43,718 nucleotides of DNA, taken from DASVWH01 sp036389715 (GTDB lineage Bacteria; Acidobacteriota; Blastocatellia; Pyrinomonadales; Pyrinomonadaceae). Both the position numbers and the translations under genes were made by a program. The stretch covers positions 1 through 43,718 of the forward strand of contig DASVWH010000064.1 of the NCBI GenBank assembly GCA_036389715.1, in the 5' to 3' direction. Under the pieces are notes generated by a model, which saw nothing but the letters and a program-made list of their open reading frames with translations, had not been told where the DNA came from and ran no database searches. Of this stretch, positions 27,224 through 36,635 are shown piece after piece. How positions within the stretch are numbered: position 1 is the first letter of the stretch; every line of letters starts with the position of its first letter.

Positions 27224-27565
27224 ATGGCTACAAATATCAGACCTTTGCATGATCGTGTAATCGTGCGCCGGATCGAAGAGGGCGAGCAGGTGCGAGGTGG
27301 GATTATCATCCCGGACACGGCCAAGGAGAAGCCGCAGGAGGGCGAAGTCGTCGCCGCCGGCGAGGGCAAGTACAGGGAGGACGGCACGCGCCAGACCCTG
27401 GACGTGCAGGTCGGAGACCGTGTGCTCTTCGGCAAATATAGCGGCTCGGAAATCAAGCTCGACGGCGAGGAGCTGCTGATTATGCGCGAGGACGAGATTC
27501 TCGGCATCATTGAGCGCGCGGGCGCGGCAGCCGGATCGGGCAGCGGCAAAAAAGGCGGCAAGTAG
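27224..27565 (+). CDS. groES: co-chaperonin GroES with extended C terminus
   Basis: Seven-fold lid of the GroEL chamber. Family motifs: NIRPLHDRVIVRRIEEGEQ at the N terminus, mobile loop around VRGGIIIPDTAKEKPQEG, GDRVLFGKYSGSEIKLDGEE and the terminal MREDEILGIIE. At 113 residues it is longer than the usual 95-100: after ILGIIE come about 17 extra residues, Ala/Gly/Ser then Lys (GAAAGSGSGKKGGK). AAAGGAG is well placed before the ATG. It is the first gene of the CIRCE-controlled operon, 80 bp before groEL. Confidence 0.97.
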   Translation: MATNIRPLHDRVIVRRIEEGEQVRGGIIIPDTAKEKPQEGEVVAAGEGKYREDGTRQTLDVQVGDRVLFGKYSGSEIKLDGEELLIMREDEILGIIERAGAAAGSGSGKKGGK

Positions 27566-27645
27566 TCTCGACAGAGGCCCGGCCGTTTTTTTAGTTTAAC
27601 CGCAGTCCACCCCAAACCATTTTTGAGTAGGAGAAGAGAGAAGAT

Positions 27646-29307
<1,662 letters not shown>

Positions 29308-29340
29308 GCAGAGCCCGTCCGCGGACTGAAAGTAAGAAGA

Positions 29341-29368
29341 GCGGCTCCGTTTCCAAAAACGGAGCCGC
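29341..29368 (+). terminator. terminator after groEL
   Basis: A perfect 12-bp stem, GCGGCTCCGTTT with AAACGGAGCCGC, and a 4-nt loop (CCAA), followed by GCTTCTTATCTT. The U-richness is moderate. A further GGGCCCGG-rich stretch and an inverted GGCGCT/AGCGCC pair (29439-29460) precede the convergent zinc-ribbon gene and could serve it. Confidence 0.75.
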
Positions 29369-29462
29369 GCTTCTTATCTTCAGCCGGTGCGGTCCAAACG
29401 CTGGCCGGTCCTTACCGTTGACCGGGCCCGGCCGACCGGCGGCGCTCACAGCCGCAGCGCCC

Positions 29463-29948
29463 TTAATCTGCTTTTCGTTTGTTGTAGACCGGCTCCAGAT
29501 GACGGGTCGTGTGCTCTGTGACGCTTGGCGTCTCTCCGGCGCGCAGTGCGGGCTGTGCGCGGCTCGTCAGCTCAGGCTTCGTCGCTGCTTCAGGCAGTTG
29601 AGAAGTTTCGGTGGGCTGACCGCGAATCAGCTGCACGCCCTTGAAGCCGAGGAGGCCGATGCCGAGTATCGAAATCAGCGTCCCGATGTCTGCGACCATG
29701 ACCTCGCCGAATATTTTCCGGCCGATGATGACGATGACCATGCCGAGCAGGACCAGCATGAAGCCGTATAACAGCGGATGCAGCCATCCCTTCTGCGCAT
29801 GCTTGCGCGGCTCAAGCGTATCGCCGTGCGACGCAGGGACAGCAAGCTCACCGGCCAGCGCCCTTGAGACCAATTGCAAGCCGAACCCGCAGGAACGGCA
29901 GAATTTTTGTTCGGCCGAATTCTCTTTGCCGCAGTCAGGGCAGTACAT
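29463..29948 (-). CDS. zinc-ribbon membrane protein
   Basis: About 161 residues, unnamed. The N terminus is a zinc ribbon: MYCPDCGKENSAEQKFC with C3, C6, C17 and C20 (CPDCG and CRSCG knuckles). Two transmembrane helices follow near 60-80 (LLYGFMLVLLGMVIVIIG) and 87-105 (ADIGTLISILGIGLLGFKG), then a hydrophilic Pro/Thr/Ala tail of about 50 residues. Such zinc_ribbon_2 plus two-helix proteins are common in Acidobacteriota and uncharacterised. The start is placed at the ATG at 29948 because AGAGGTGA lies just upstream; a GTG at 29957 is inside that ribosome-binding site. Last gene of the natA-natB-CYTH run. Confidence 0.75.
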   Translation of the reverse strand: MYCPDCGKENSAEQKFCRSCGFGLQLVSRALAGELAVPASHGDTLEPRKHAQKGWLHPLLYGFMLVLLGMVIVIIGRKIFGEVMVADIGTLISILGIGLLGFKGVQLIRGQPTETSQLPEAATKPELTSRAQPALRAGETPSVTEHTTRHLEPVYNKRKAD

Positions 29949-29977
29949 CTCGCTCACCTCTTCCAGCTCTTACGATA

Positions 29978-30562
29978 TTACGCTGCGCCGGGTTCGCGCG
30001 CCATGCTTTCGGAAGCCATCGGCCCGAAACGCGCTTCGATCACCTCTCCGCGCCGCTCGCCATACAGCCCGGCGAGTTCCGGGTAAGTGGACGGCTCGGC
30101 TTCCGCCCGGCCGAGGCCGAGTAACTCTTCGACTTCCGTTATCGCCCGCTCTTCCCCTTCGATCTCGACGAAGAGGCCGAAGGGTAGCTCGTCAACGACG
30201 ACCTCCGCGTTATTCAAGCGCCAGGTAGCGCGGCGTTTCTCGTAGACGAGCGCGGGCTTAAAGCCGAGCGCGTCGAGAATGGCTGCGAGCGCGTCCGCAT
30301 CCTCGACGCGCGTCTCGTCCTCGCGCTGGTGCTTGATTGCTGAAGCGGATTCAAAGCGTTCCTTGAAGGTCAGGATGGCCCGGCCCGCGACGCGACGCAG
30401 GCGCAGGGCCTGCCTGCTCAAATCCAGCCGTCCGCCCGCGTAGACCGTGTTCTCTTCAAACTCTTCGCCTTCGGGCGTCGCGCCGCTCTGGCGCAGGCGG
30501 CGCAACAACTGCTCGCGCTCCTCGCGCGTCAGCCGGTACTTCTTCTCGATCTCGATTGCCAT
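29978..30562 (-). CDS. CYTH-domain phosphatase/cyclase-like protein
   Basis: 194 residues with the CYTH triphosphate-tunnel fold. The N-terminal signature ExExK is present: MAIEIEKKYRL with E4, E6 and K8. Tunnel-lining basic and acidic strands follow: RLRRVAGRAILTFKER, KHQREDETRV, RRATWRLNNAEVVVDELPFG and GLFVEIEGEE. Members include thiamine triphosphatase, inorganic tripolyphosphatase and class IV adenylate cyclase; most single-domain bacterial ones are tripolyphosphatases, but the substrate is not determined by what I can see. The gene starts 13 nt after the ABC permease stop, so co-transcription is likely. Confidence 0.88.
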   Translation of the reverse strand: MAIEIEKKYRLTREEREQLLRRLRQSGATPEGEEFEENTVYAGGRLDLSRQALRLRRVAGRAILTFKERFESASAIKHQREDETRVEDADALAAILDALGFKPALVYEKRRATWRLNNAEVVVDELPFGLFVEIEGEERAITEVEELLGLGRAEAEPSTYPELAGLYGERRGEVIEARFGPMASESMAREPGAA

Positions 30563-30575
30563 AGAGAGCAGACTT

Positions 30576-31931
30576 TCACGCCTGTCTTATCCAGCGCATC
30601 ACTTCCGGGATGGTCGCGCGCTTGCCGTACATTAGCATGCCGATGCGATAGATGCGCGCGGCCAGCCACATCAGCAGCAGGACGGTCGCAAAGCCTATGC
30701 CGAGCGAAAGCAGAATCTGCCAGAAGGGCGGCGTCTGCGTCACGATGCGGACGATCATCGTGATAGGTGAAAAGAACGGGACCATCGAGACCCAGAAGGC
30801 CAGCGGCGAGCTCGGGCTGCGAATCACCGGGAAGGCCAGGTAGAACCCGATAATCAGCAGGAACAGAATCGGCATGGCCATCTGGCCGCCCTCCTGCGTC
30901 GTCGTCACCATCGAGCCGACGAGCGCATAGAAGGTCGCGTAAACGAAATAGCCGAGGATGAAGAAGAGGAAGAAATAGAGGAAGAAGGAGGGCGGGATGT
31001 GCGGCAGCGTGACCGTCATCCCGCGCTCTGAGAGAGCGCCGACGCCGTAGAGCGTAAATCCCGCAAAGGCCAGCGCCCAGACCGCGAACTGCGTCAGCGC
31101 GACCAGCGAGACGCCGATCAGCTTGCCGAGCATCAGCGGGAACGCGCGCACCGAAGAGAAGAGCAGTTCCGCAATGCGCGTCTCCTTCTCTTCGACGACG
31201 GCCGCGAGAATCACCTGCCCGTACATGATAATCATGATGTAGATGAGGAAGCCGACGATGAAAACGAAGAAGAAACCGCCGCTGCCGGATTGCTCCCGCC
31301 CGCTCTCGCTGTTGATGGCCTTCATCGTGACCGGCCGGTTGAGCCGGGCGATCAACTCCGGCTGGATGTTCTCGGCCTCCATCCGCTGGTCGCGGACGGC
31401 GCGGCTGATGCGGTCTCTGAGCTGCCCGCGGGTAAACTCGTCGCCCACGTTGCGCGCGAAGTACTGCACCTCGCCGCCGGTCAGGATGTCCGGCGGAAGA
31501 ATCAGGTAGCCGTCCAGCTGCTCGTTGTTGACCCTGGCGCTCAAGTCACGGCTGACCTCTTCGAGCGTGCGGCCGTCGAGCGGTGCGGGCTCGACCTGAA
31601 AATTGCTTTCGGCGACCGCCTGGATATTACGCGCGCGGTCGTCGGGTCTCTCGGCGGCGGTCTTCAGGGCCTGCTCCTGCGCCGAGGGCTGCTCGGCGTC
31701 CTGCTCCTTCCGGCTCAGAATTGACTGGCGCACGCGCTCATACATCCTGCCTTCGGCGGTCAGGTCAACGACGGCGATGCGCGTCGCGCTGGCCTTGATG
31801 CTCGCGATGTAGGCGGGAATGACCGTGAAGAGCACGATCATCGCGGGCCCCAGGATAGTAAAGACGACGAACATCTTGGTCCGCACCCTGGTCAGGTACT
31901 CACGCTTGACGACTGCCAGAAATTTTGTCAT
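30576..31931 (-). CDS. ABC-2 type transporter permease (NatB-like)
   Basis: 451 residues. The N terminus MTKFLAVVKREYLTRVRTK leads into transmembrane helix 1 (FVVFTILGPAMIVLFTVIPAY), then a large extracytoplasmic domain (about 45-225), then five or six helices (FFFVFIVGFLIYIMIIMYG, SLVALTQFAVWALAFAGF, FFLYFFLFFILGYFVYATFY, MPILFLLIIGFYLAFP, ILLSLGIGFATVLLLMWLA). The segment VVEEKETRIAELLFSSV is the typical coupling region of NatB/YhaP-type exporters. NatAB exports sodium in Bacillus, but many homologues have unknown substrates. It overlaps the ATPase gene by 4 bp (ATGA). Confidence 0.9.
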   Translation of the reverse strand: MTKFLAVVKREYLTRVRTKMFVVFTILGPAMIVLFTVIPAYIASIKASATRIAVVDLTAEGRMYERVRQSILSRKEQDAEQPSAQEQALKTAAERPDDRARNIQAVAESNFQVEPAPLDGRTLEEVSRDLSARVNNEQLDGYLILPPDILTGGEVQYFARNVGDEFTRGQLRDRISRAVRDQRMEAENIQPELIARLNRPVTMKAINSESGREQSGSGGFFFVFIVGFLIYIMIIMYGQVILAAVVEEKETRIAELLFSSVRAFPLMLGKLIGVSLVALTQFAVWALAFAGFTLYGVGALSERGMTVTLPHIPPSFFLYFFLFFILGYFVYATFYALVGSMVTTTQEGGQMAMPILFLLIIGFYLAFPVIRSPSSPLAFWVSMVPFFSPITMIVRIVTQTPPFWQILLSLGIGFATVLLLMWLAARIYRIGMLMYGKRATIPEVMRWIRQA

Positions 31932-32842
31932 TCGACCTCGCCCACCTTTGCGATGAAGATATCGTTCAAGCTCGGCTCGACCAGCTCGAACTTACTGACG
32001 TTTGCCCCGGCTGCGACCAGGCGTCTGAGCAGCTCCTGTGCGCTCGCCCCGTCTGCCAGCAGCGCCTCGACCTGATCGCTGTGACGCTCGACCTTGGCCA
32101 CTAGGCTCGGGTCGTTCAAGACACCGTCGTCCCCTTCGACCCGGAGGGCGACGGCGTTTCTCCCGAAGCTGCTCTTGACCTCCCGGAGCGACCCGTCAAG
32201 GACCTTCTGCGAGCGATTAATCATGCAGATGTCGTCGCAGACCTCTTCGGCGAGCCCCATCTGGTGCGTCGAAAAGATGATCGTCCGGCCCTCGGCCTTG
32301 AGTTCCAGCACGATCTCCTTCAACAGCTCCTGGTTGACCGGGTCGAGGCCCGAGAAAGGCTCGTCCAGAATCATCAGGTCGGGGTCGTGCATGACGGCGG
32401 CGATGAACTGGATTTTCTGCTGCATCCCCTTTGATAGCTCCGTCGCTTTCTTGTTCTTCCAGTCCGTCAGCTTGACGCGCTCCAGCCAGCGGTCAATCGC
32501 GGCCTCGGCCTTTTGTCCCTTGATGTTCTTCAGCTCTCCGAAGAAGCGCAGCTGGTCGGCGACCTTCATCTTCTTGTAGAGGCCGCGTTCTTCCGGCAGA
32601 TAGCCGATGAGGTCTTGCAGCGCGGCGCTCATCTCCTGGCCGAAGAGCTCTATGCGGCCTTCGTCGGGCGCGGTGATGTTGACGATCATCCGAATGGTGG
32701 TCGTCTTGCCCGCGCCGTTTGGCCCGATGAGGCCGAAAATCCGGCCCGCGCGCACGCGCAGGCTGAGATTGCTGACGGCCGTAAATTCGTCGAAGCGCTT
32801 GGTGACGTTCGCTAGCGTCAGCGTGTAGGAATTATCGCTCAT
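31928..32842 (-). CDS. ABC transporter ATP-binding protein (NatA-like)
   Basis: 304 residues. Walker A GLIGPNGAGKTTTIRM near 36, Q-loop region DLIGYLPEERGLYKKM, signature LSKGMQQKIQFIAAV, Walker B LMILDEPFSGLDP and switch His in TIIFSTHQMGLAEE. The C-terminal about 80 residues form the DUF4162-type extension found on NatA/CcmA-like ATPases. It powers the adjacent permease; together they form an exporter of unknown substrate. Confidence 0.93.
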   Translation of the reverse strand: MSDNSYTLTLANVTKRFDEFTAVSNLSLRVRAGRIFGLIGPNGAGKTTTIRMIVNITAPDEGRIELFGQEMSAALQDLIGYLPEERGLYKKMKVADQLRFFGELKNIKGQKAEAAIDRWLERVKLTDWKNKKATELSKGMQQKIQFIAAVMHDPDLMILDEPFSGLDPVNQELLKEIVLELKAEGRTIIFSTHQMGLAEEVCDDICMINRSQKVLDGSLREVKSSFGRNAVALRVEGDDGVLNDPSLVAKVERHSDQVEALLADGASAQELLRRLVAAGANVSKFELVEPSLNDIFIAKVGEVE

Positions 32843-32980
32843 AAGGGATTCTCTTCTTTGACCAGGGCAGAGATTGCCGCGCTCCTTGAAAGGGCCGGGC
32901 GCTGGCGATTCGTTCGGGCCATTATACGGATATTCCTCGCGGAAAGTTTACTCGACAGATTATTAGTTACCCTTCGGACG

Positions 32981-32989
32981 TGATATGAT
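32981..32989 (+). promoter_or_regulatory. possible extended -10 promoter for the VWA gene
   Basis: TGATATGAT at 32981-32989: a TG dinucleotide one base before TATGAT, the extended -10 form. No good -35 hexamer lies 16-18 bp upstream. It is about 50 bp before the start codon at 33040. Confidence 0.35.
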
Positions 32990-33039
32990 TCCGCCAGCGT
33001 TAGTCTCCTTAGGCCATCAACTTTCCGAAAAAAGGTTTT

Positions 33040-35220
33040 ATGTCCCGCTTCATGCTTTCGCTGAAAAGGTTCGGTTGGGCATTGCTGCTGCTCTGCCTCT
33101 CGGCGCTTTTTTCGACGGCCGAGGGCCAGCAGCAACAGGGGCAGGCTCCCGCGGACCAGGCGGACGAGGTGCTGCGCGTCAAGACGGAGCTGGTGCAGAC
33201 GGACGTGATGGTCTTCGACAGGCAGGGCCGCTTCGTTGACGGCCTGAAGCCGGAGCAGTTTGAGCTGCGCGTTGACGGCAAGCCGCAGGCCATCTCTTTT
33301 TTCGAGCGCATCGCGGCCGGGACGACGAATGAAGAAGCACAGCTTGCAGCCGCGCGCGGCGCACGCGCCGGAAAGGGCCAGACGGCCAACATCAGACCTC
33401 TGGACCGCGGGCGGACCATCTTCTTTTTCGTTGACGACCTGCACCAGGCCTTCGACAGCCTTTCGCGGACACGCAAGTCGCTCCTGCGTTTCATCAACGA
33501 AGAGATGGGGCAAAACGATCAGGTAGCCATCACTTCGGCCAGCGGCCAGGTCGGTTTTCTCCAACAGTTGACGAACAACAAGACCGTGCTGAGAAACGCC
33601 GTCGAGCGTCTGAACTTCATGCCGCAGAGCTCCCGCGACCTGAAGCGCCCCCCAATGCCGGAATACCTCGCGATGGCAATCGAGGTGCTCAACGACCCGG
33701 ACGTGACGAGCTACTTCGTGCAGCAGCTGGTCAGCGAGGGCTATCCGGCCGTGACCGCCGAGAGCGTTGTCAAAAGCCGCGCCCGCACGATCATGCAACA
33801 GTCTTATACGACGACGCGCAGCACGCTGGCGACACTGGAGAGCCTGGCGCGCTCATCGTCGAGCCTGCCCGGCCGCAAGCTGATCTTCTTCGTCTCCGAC
33901 GGATTTTTATTGAACACACGCGAGACGGATATGCTCGACCGGCTGCGCAACATCACGAACGCGGCGGCGCGCAACGGCGTGGTGATCTATGCGATAGATT
34001 CGCGCGGGCTCTCGGTCGGACCTCTCGGCGACCCGACCTCCGATCCGCCGTTCGACCCGTCGGGCAGGCTCGCACGCTTTAGCCTCGGCGACGTGACCAT
34101 CTCGCAAGAGCCGCTCAAGACGCTGGCCGCCAACACGGGCGGGCGGGCCCTGCTCAATTCCAACTCGCTTTCAGGCGAAATCACGAAGGCGCTCCACGAA
34201 ACCTCCGTCTATTACCTGCTGGCGTGGCGTCCTGAAACCGAAGAGCGCGGCAGGAGCAAGTTCCGGCGGATTGAAGTCAAGGTGCTCGGGCATCCCGAAC
34301 TGTCCGTCCAGATGCGCCGCGGCTACTATGACCTGCCGCCGAAGGAGGCCGCCCGGCCCGGCAAAACCGCGGCTCAGCCCACCCCTGCGAAGGCTGTTGA
34401 CGACGAATTGCGGGCCGCCATCAAAGCGGCCTATCCGGTCAACACCCTGCCGGTGCTGCTCTCGCTCTCCTACGTTGACAGGCCGCAGGACGGCACTGTG
34501 CTGATGGCCTCCATCCAGGTCGCGGCGCAGCATCTCTCCTTCGGCAACGCGGACCGCGAAGAGGCGGCCGACGTTTCGGTGATGGGCCTGATCTTGAACG
34601 AGCAGGGCAAGGCGGTCGCGTCACTGAGAGAGAATCTGAAGGTCAAGCGTAATTTGGCGAACCCCGACGACGCGCGCGGGCTGGTTCACAACTTTCAAGC
34701 GCGCCTCAAGCCCGGGCTCTACCAGGTGCGAATGGCGACGCGTGATAACAGGAGCGGGCGGACGGGCAGCACCGTGCAATGGATTGAGATACCGGACCTG
34801 GCCTCGCGCCGCCTGGCCCTGAGCAGCCTGCTCCTCGGCGAGGCGACCGGCGCGGCCGAGGAAGCGCAGACCGACCCGGGCGCTCTTTCGCAATCGGTCT
34901 TCAGCGTGGACCATCGCTTCGCGCGAACCTCCAATCTGCGCTTCGTCACCTTCATCTACAACGCGGCGCGCGGGACCGCCGGGACAGAGAGCCCGGATGT
35001 TGCGCTTCAGGTACAGGTCTTCCGCGACGACCAGCCCGTCATCACGACCGCCCTCAGAAGAGTGAAAACGGAGGGGCTCGAAGACCTCGCGCGGCTTCCC
35101 TACGCGGCCGAGATACCCCTTAAGGGGATGCTCGCGGGCCACTACGTCCTGCAAATCACGGTCATTGATCGCATCGCTAAGGTGAGCGCTTCGGAACGCG
35201 CCAGTTTCGAGATTGAGTGA
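33040..35220 (+). CDS. secreted VWFA-related Acidobacterial-domain protein
   Basis: 726 residues. A signal peptide (RFGWALLLLCLSALFSTAEG) is followed by a Gln-rich linker and a beta segment typical of the family (LVQTDVMVFDRQGRFVDGL, FELRVDGKPQAISFFE). The VWA-like domain spans about 123-390: TIFFFVDDLHQAFDS, ARTIMQQSYTTTRSTLATL, GRKLIFFVSDGFLLNT, NGVVIYAIDSRGL and LAANTGGRALLNSN. The canonical DxSxS metal site is replaced by VDDLHQAFDS. The rest (about 440-725) is beta-rich with no clear family. These proteins are abundant in Acidobacteriota, exported, and of unknown role; adhesion or complex assembly is only a guess. Transcribed divergently from the ABC operon and convergently with the cytochrome gene. 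Confidence 0.88.
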   Translation: MSRFMLSLKRFGWALLLLCLSALFSTAEGQQQQGQAPADQADEVLRVKTELVQTDVMVFDRQGRFVDGLKPEQFELRVDGKPQAISFFERIAAGTTNEEAQLAAARGARAGKGQTANIRPLDRGRTIFFFVDDLHQAFDSLSRTRKSLLRFINEEMGQNDQVAITSASGQVGFLQQLTNNKTVLRNAVERLNFMPQSSRDLKRPPMPEYLAMAIEVLNDPDVTSYFVQQLVSEGYPAVTAESVVKSRARTIMQQSYTTTRSTLATLESLARSSSSLPGRKLIFFVSDGFLLNTRETDMLDRLRNITNAAARNGVVIYAIDSRGLSVGPLGDPTSDPPFDPSGRLARFSLGDVTISQEPLKTLAANTGGRALLNSNSLSGEITKALHETSVYYLLAWRPETEERGRSKFRRIEVKVLGHPELSVQMRRGYYDLPPKEAARPGKTAAQPTPAKAVDDELRAAIKAAYPVNTLPVLLSLSYVDRPQDGTVLMASIQVAAQHLSFGNADREEAADVSVMGLILNEQGKAVASLRENLKVKRNLANPDDARGLVHNFQARLKPGLYQVRMATRDNRSGRTGSTVQWIEIPDLASRRLALSSLLLGEATGAAEEAQTDPGALSQSVFSVDHRFARTSNLRFVTFIYNAARGTAGTESPDVALQVQVFRDDQPVITTALRRVKTEGLEDLARLPYAAEIPLKGMLAGHYVLQITVIDRIAKVSASERASFEIE

Positions 35221-35327
35221 AGGACTCCATTGAGCCAAGGGCTTCTTCACACACCTTCGCAGCTTCGCCCGCAACTCCCGAACGCCGCCGCTCACGAGCC
35301 GGACTTCGATGCCCGCCTCTCCTTCAG

Positions 35328-36347
35328 CTAATTCTGATCGCCGAGCCCGTGCTTATTGCCGCAGAGCTTGCACGCCGAGGGCGCGACCGTGTTGTCTACC
35401 CTGTGCTTTGCCGGTTTGAGCGTTCGCAGGTAAGCAAATTGGGCCTTGAGGTCTTCGTCCGTCATGTTGCGGAAGAGCCACCAGGGCATCTCGGGGCTCA
35501 AGCTCCGCGCCTTGACGTGGCCCGTGCGGATGGCTTCGACATAGAGCGCCTCGTCATAAAACGAGATGCCGGAAGCATCCGGCGTCAGGTTCGCCGCCGC
35601 GACCGGGCCAAAGACGTTCCCGCCGCCGTATTCGAGCCCCGGAATGGGCGCACCCGTCTTGCCCCTGGGCGTATGGCAACCGGCGCAATCGGCCATCACT
35701 ATCAGATATTCGCCGCGCTTGACGGGGGTCGAGAGGTCGGGCGGCGGGACGGGCGCGTCGAGCGGCTCCGGCAGCGCATTGATTAGCCTGGAAACGGGGA
35801 AGGGCAAGTTGCTTTGCGGCAAAGCATTCCTCGACGGTTCGATGGAACGCAGGTAACTTATCACGGAGGCCAGGTCTTCGTCCGACATCCGCCTGTAAGA
35901 CTGGTACGGCATCATCGGAAAGAGTGCGCGCCCGTCATGGCCGATGCCCTCACGAATGGCGCGGGCCAGCGTGTCGTCGCTCCAGTTGCCGATACCGGTC
36001 TCCGGGTCCGGCGTGATGTTAGGCGCGACCAGCCAGGGCAACCCCTCGCGCTCAAACGTGCCGCCGTCTCCCTTCTTCCTCATCAACGCCGGGACCGCCT
36101 GGGGATTACTATGATCGTATGTTGAATGGCAGCCGAAGCAGCCCAACACGTTTTCAGCCAGATACCGCCCGCGTTCGAGGCGCTCCGGCGTCCGCTCGAA
36201 TTTGCGCTCGGTCAGGGCGCGCGCCCGCGGCCCGATGAACGGCCGCCAGCCAATCGTGAAAGTGATGGCGCCCGCGAGCAGCACGACCAGGATGAGCAGG
36301 CCGTAAAGGACAATCTTTCCCAAGCGTTTGAGCCATCGTCTCGCCAC
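35328..36347 (-). CDS. membrane-anchored diheme cytochrome c
   Basis: 339 residues. The N-terminal helix (KIVLYGLLILVVLLAGAITF) anchors the protein; the rest faces the periplasm. Two haem c sites: CFGCH near 69 and CAGCH near 220, each followed by a cytochrome domain with a likely distal Met (PMMPYQSYRRMSDEDL and SPEMPWWLFRNMTDEDL). The C terminus has a further CKLC followed by GNKHGLGDQN, not a CxxCH haem site. Electron transfer in respiration is inferred; no partner oxidase or dehydrogenase is adjacent. The start is a GTG at 36347, supported by GGAGG 7 nt upstream; an ATG at 36336 is out of frame. Confidence 0.88.
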   Translation of the reverse strand: MARRWLKRLGKIVLYGLLILVVLLAGAITFTIGWRPFIGPRARALTERKFERTPERLERGRYLAENVLGCFGCHSTYDHSNPQAVPALMRKKGDGGTFEREGLPWLVAPNITPDPETGIGNWSDDTLARAIREGIGHDGRALFPMMPYQSYRRMSDEDLASVISYLRSIEPSRNALPQSNLPFPVSRLINALPEPLDAPVPPPDLSTPVKRGEYLIVMADCAGCHTPRGKTGAPIPGLEYGGGNVFGPVAAANLTPDASGISFYDEALYVEAIRTGHVKARSLSPEMPWWLFRNMTDEDLKAQFAYLRTLKPAKHRVDNTVAPSACKLCGNKHGLGDQN

Positions 36348-36470
36348 AGCTTCGCCTCCAAAAATGAGTCTGAGATAGAGCGTGTTTGTCAGGCCGCCAG
36401 GACAGAACCGACCCGAAGGAAGTTCCTGCGAAAGGACCGTCGAGGATAAAGCGTGATGCTTCTATGACAA

Positions 36471-36497
36471 ATCCCGGCCCCTGTCAAGAGCCGGGAT
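36471..36497 (-). terminator. hairpin downstream of serA, possible terminator
   Basis: ATCCCGGC (36471-36478) and GCCGGGAT (36490-36497), an 8-bp stem with an 11-nt loop. On the minus strand it is followed by TTGTCATAG, a weak tail. The loop contains TTGACA on the minus strand, so it could instead hold a -35 box for the cytochrome gene. It follows the octamer repeat island. Confidence 0.4.
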
Positions 36498-36510
36498 GAA
36501 GGGAAGAATG

Positions 36511-36623
36511 TAATCATTGATTCATTTAGTCATGGGACCGCCGAGTTAACGACTAAACGGCTCCGGCGGCTAAATGAGCAAATGACTAAATGACTAAGTG
36601 ACTAAATGAGTAAATGAATCAAT
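36511..36623. repeat. AT-rich 8-bp repeat island between serA and the cytochrome gene
   Basis: Six octamers in exact register: CTAAATGA, GCAAATGA, CTAAATGA, CTAAGTGA, CTAAATGA, GTAAATGA (36570-36617), ending ATCAAT. ATTGATTCATTTAGTCAT at 36516-36533 is complementary to the right end (TAAATGAATCAAT) and partly to the internal units, so the island folds into a long hairpin. It starts 13 nt after the serA stop. Confidence 0.85.
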
Positions 36624-36635
36624 CTCGCCTGCTCT

